Assembly (NCBI GenBank): GCA_031260845.1
Contig: JAISKR010000249.1
Coordinates: 1-5,971, forward strand
Length of the DNA: 5,971 nucleotides
Reading direction: 5' to 3'
DNA from: Bacteroidales bacterium
GTDB taxonomy: Bacteria; Bacteroidota; Bacteroidia; Bacteroidales; UBA4181
Shown here: positions 4,985 through 5,971 of the stretch, piece by piece
How positions within the stretch are numbered: position 1 is the first letter of the stretch
How the letters are laid out: the number at the start of each line of letters is the position of its first letter
Made by a program: the position numbers and the translations under genes
The notes under the pieces: generated by a model
What the model was told of the DNA's origin: nothing
What the model saw: the letters and a program-made list of their open reading frames with translations, nothing else
The model's database searches: none

Positions 4985-5971
4985 TATTTTTTACCTATTT
5001 TCTCGTTGCCGCGAATTTTTGTCCCAAACGGCAGTCCTTCCTTTATTTCCACGTTGATGCCGTCGGAAAGTCCTGTTTTGATGGGCTTTTTGTCGAACAC
5101 CTTCGGAATGGCGATGCTGTCGGTGAGTACCTGCACAAAAGTGGTGTCGCCGCTGAATGAGAGGGCGCTTTCGGGAACGGTCAGCACGCTGTCAGCCCGT
5201 GCCAGCACAATCTCGGCATTGGCGCTGTAACCAGCCCGCACTACAACAGTGTCGGGGATTCTGGCGGCTGCCTTAATCTCAAACAGGATAGCGCCGTTCT
5301 CTTCAACGCCTTTGGGCGCGATGTATTCGAGATTGGCGTCGAATTTGAGTTCGTTGATAGCCCCGATGGTCAGTTTGATGGGCATTCCGGCGTGTACGCG
5401 CCCCACCTCCGTTTCATCCACTTTCCCCACGAAAATCATGTCGTTCATGTTGGCTACGGCGGCAATGGTGGTGCCGTCGTTGAAGGTGTTGGACTGAATA
5501 ACAGAGTTGCCCACCTTCACAGGCACGTCTAATATCATTCCGGTAATGGTGGAACGGATTTGCGTGTTGCTCTGCTGTTCCATCCGGCGCGATATGCCGT
5601 CGCGGATGATGTCAAGGTTGCTTTTGGCATTTTCCAATTCCTCGTTGGCTTTGTCGTAGTCGGCGCGGGCTTTTTCAATGTCCGTACTGGCTATGACGCC
5701 TTTGTCGAAGAGCGTTTTCTGCCGATTATACTCTGTTTCTATCTGCTTGAAGTTGATTTCGGCAATCTTCACACGCGATTCGGCGGAATTGACCGACGCC
5801 ATTTCAGGAATCACCTTCACTACGGCAATCACTTCGCCTGCTTTCACGAATTGACCTGCTTCCTTGCGCAATTCGGATATAATGCCCGAAATCTGCGGTT
5901 TAATCAGCACTTCGTCACGCGGCTCTACTTTGCCCGTCGCCACCGAGATGTTCTCAATGGTCTTTTTTTCT
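4984..5971 (-). CDS. Periplasmic adaptor (membrane-fusion) subunit of an efflux system, MacA/HlyD-like (5' end missing)
   Basis: The gene runs in from the right edge, and 328 residues are visible before a TAG stop. A GTG at 5943 is internal, because the open frame upstream reads EKKTIENIS and continues the family's first beta strand (ISVATGKVEPRDEV). The N-terminal membrane anchor is therefore outside the window. Domains in order are the first lipoyl half (about 20-52, ISGIISELRKEAGQFVKAGE), an alpha-helical hairpin coiled coil (about 60-135), the second lipoyl half (139-158, STITGMILDVPVKVGNSVI), a beta-barrel (about 176-255) and a membrane-proximal domain (about 256-320). Such adaptors link an inner-membrane ABC (MacB) or RND pump to a TolC-like channel, and the channel gene follows downstream. 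The MacA-like group seems more likely, but the pump gene that would settle it is not seen. Confidence 0.92.
   Translation of the reverse strand, partial: EKKTIENISVATGKVEPRDEVLIKPQISGIISELRKEAGQFVKAGEVIAVVKVIPEMASVNSAESRVKIAEINFKQIETEYNRQKTLFDKGVIASTDIEKARADYDKANEELENAKSNLDIIRDGISRRMEQQSNTQIRSTITGMILDVPVKVGNSVIQSNTFNDGTTIAAVANMNDMIFVGKVDETEVGRVHAGMPIKLTIGAINELKFDANLEYIAPKGVEENGAILFEIKAAARIPDTVVVRAGYSANAEIVLARADSVLTVPESALSFSGDTTFVQVLTDSIAIPKVFDKKPIKTGLSDGINVEIKEGLPFGTKIRGNEKIGKK

Noticed and set aside
5941..5943. GTG as start of the adaptor gene
   Set aside because: The frame stays open to the window edge, and the residues upstream continue the conserved first strand. A start here would remove the membrane anchor or signal sequence.

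Overview
The window looks like a chromosomal stretch from a Bacteroidota (probably Bacteroidales) bacterium. The support is a short archaeal/eukaryote-type prolyl-tRNA synthetase without the bacterial editing insertion, a PhoH protein of the kind common in that phylum, a TAnnTTTG-type -7 promoter element (TACCTTTG) in front of proS, AT-rich leaders mostly lacking Shine-Dalgarno sequences, and an adaptor plus TolC-like pair of Bacteroidota type. Genus and species cannot be fixed from this sequence.

Layout. Positions 1-108 (+) hold the last 35 codons of a gene whose product ends like the second helix-turn-helix of an AraC-family regulator. Positions 109-364 are non-coding and full of short symmetrical elements: three dyads, a small GC hairpin, a candidate promoter and a strong Shine-Dalgarno sequence. 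They lead into a small heat-shock protein gene (hsp20, 365-784, +). A hairpin flanked by A and T tracts at 805-842 lies between hsp20 and the convergent phoH gene and can serve as terminator for both. On the minus strand proS (3282-1810) is followed after a 14-nt gap by phoH, which most likely starts at a TTG codon (1795), so the two are probably co-transcribed. A 223-bp gap with the proS promoter and an AT-rich heptamer repeat separates them from an efflux pair, also on the minus strand: a membrane-fusion (adaptor) gene that enters from the right edge (5971-4984, 5' end missing) and then a TolC-like outer-membrane factor gene (4831-3506). The 152 bp between these two contain a tandem 21-bp repeat, a nested stem-loop and a second imperfect repeat.

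How the genes work together. The adaptor and the outer-membrane factor should form the periplasmic and outer-membrane parts of a tripartite export system. The inner-membrane pump (MacB-like ABC or RND) is not in the window. ProS and PhoH belong to translation and RNA/nucleotide-linked housekeeping. Hsp20 is a holdase chaperone. The genes are ordinary. The most interesting material is non-coding: the hsp20 control region and the repeat-bordered 3' ends of the two efflux genes. I found no CRISPR array, tRNA, rRNA, insertion sequence or undescribed multigene system.
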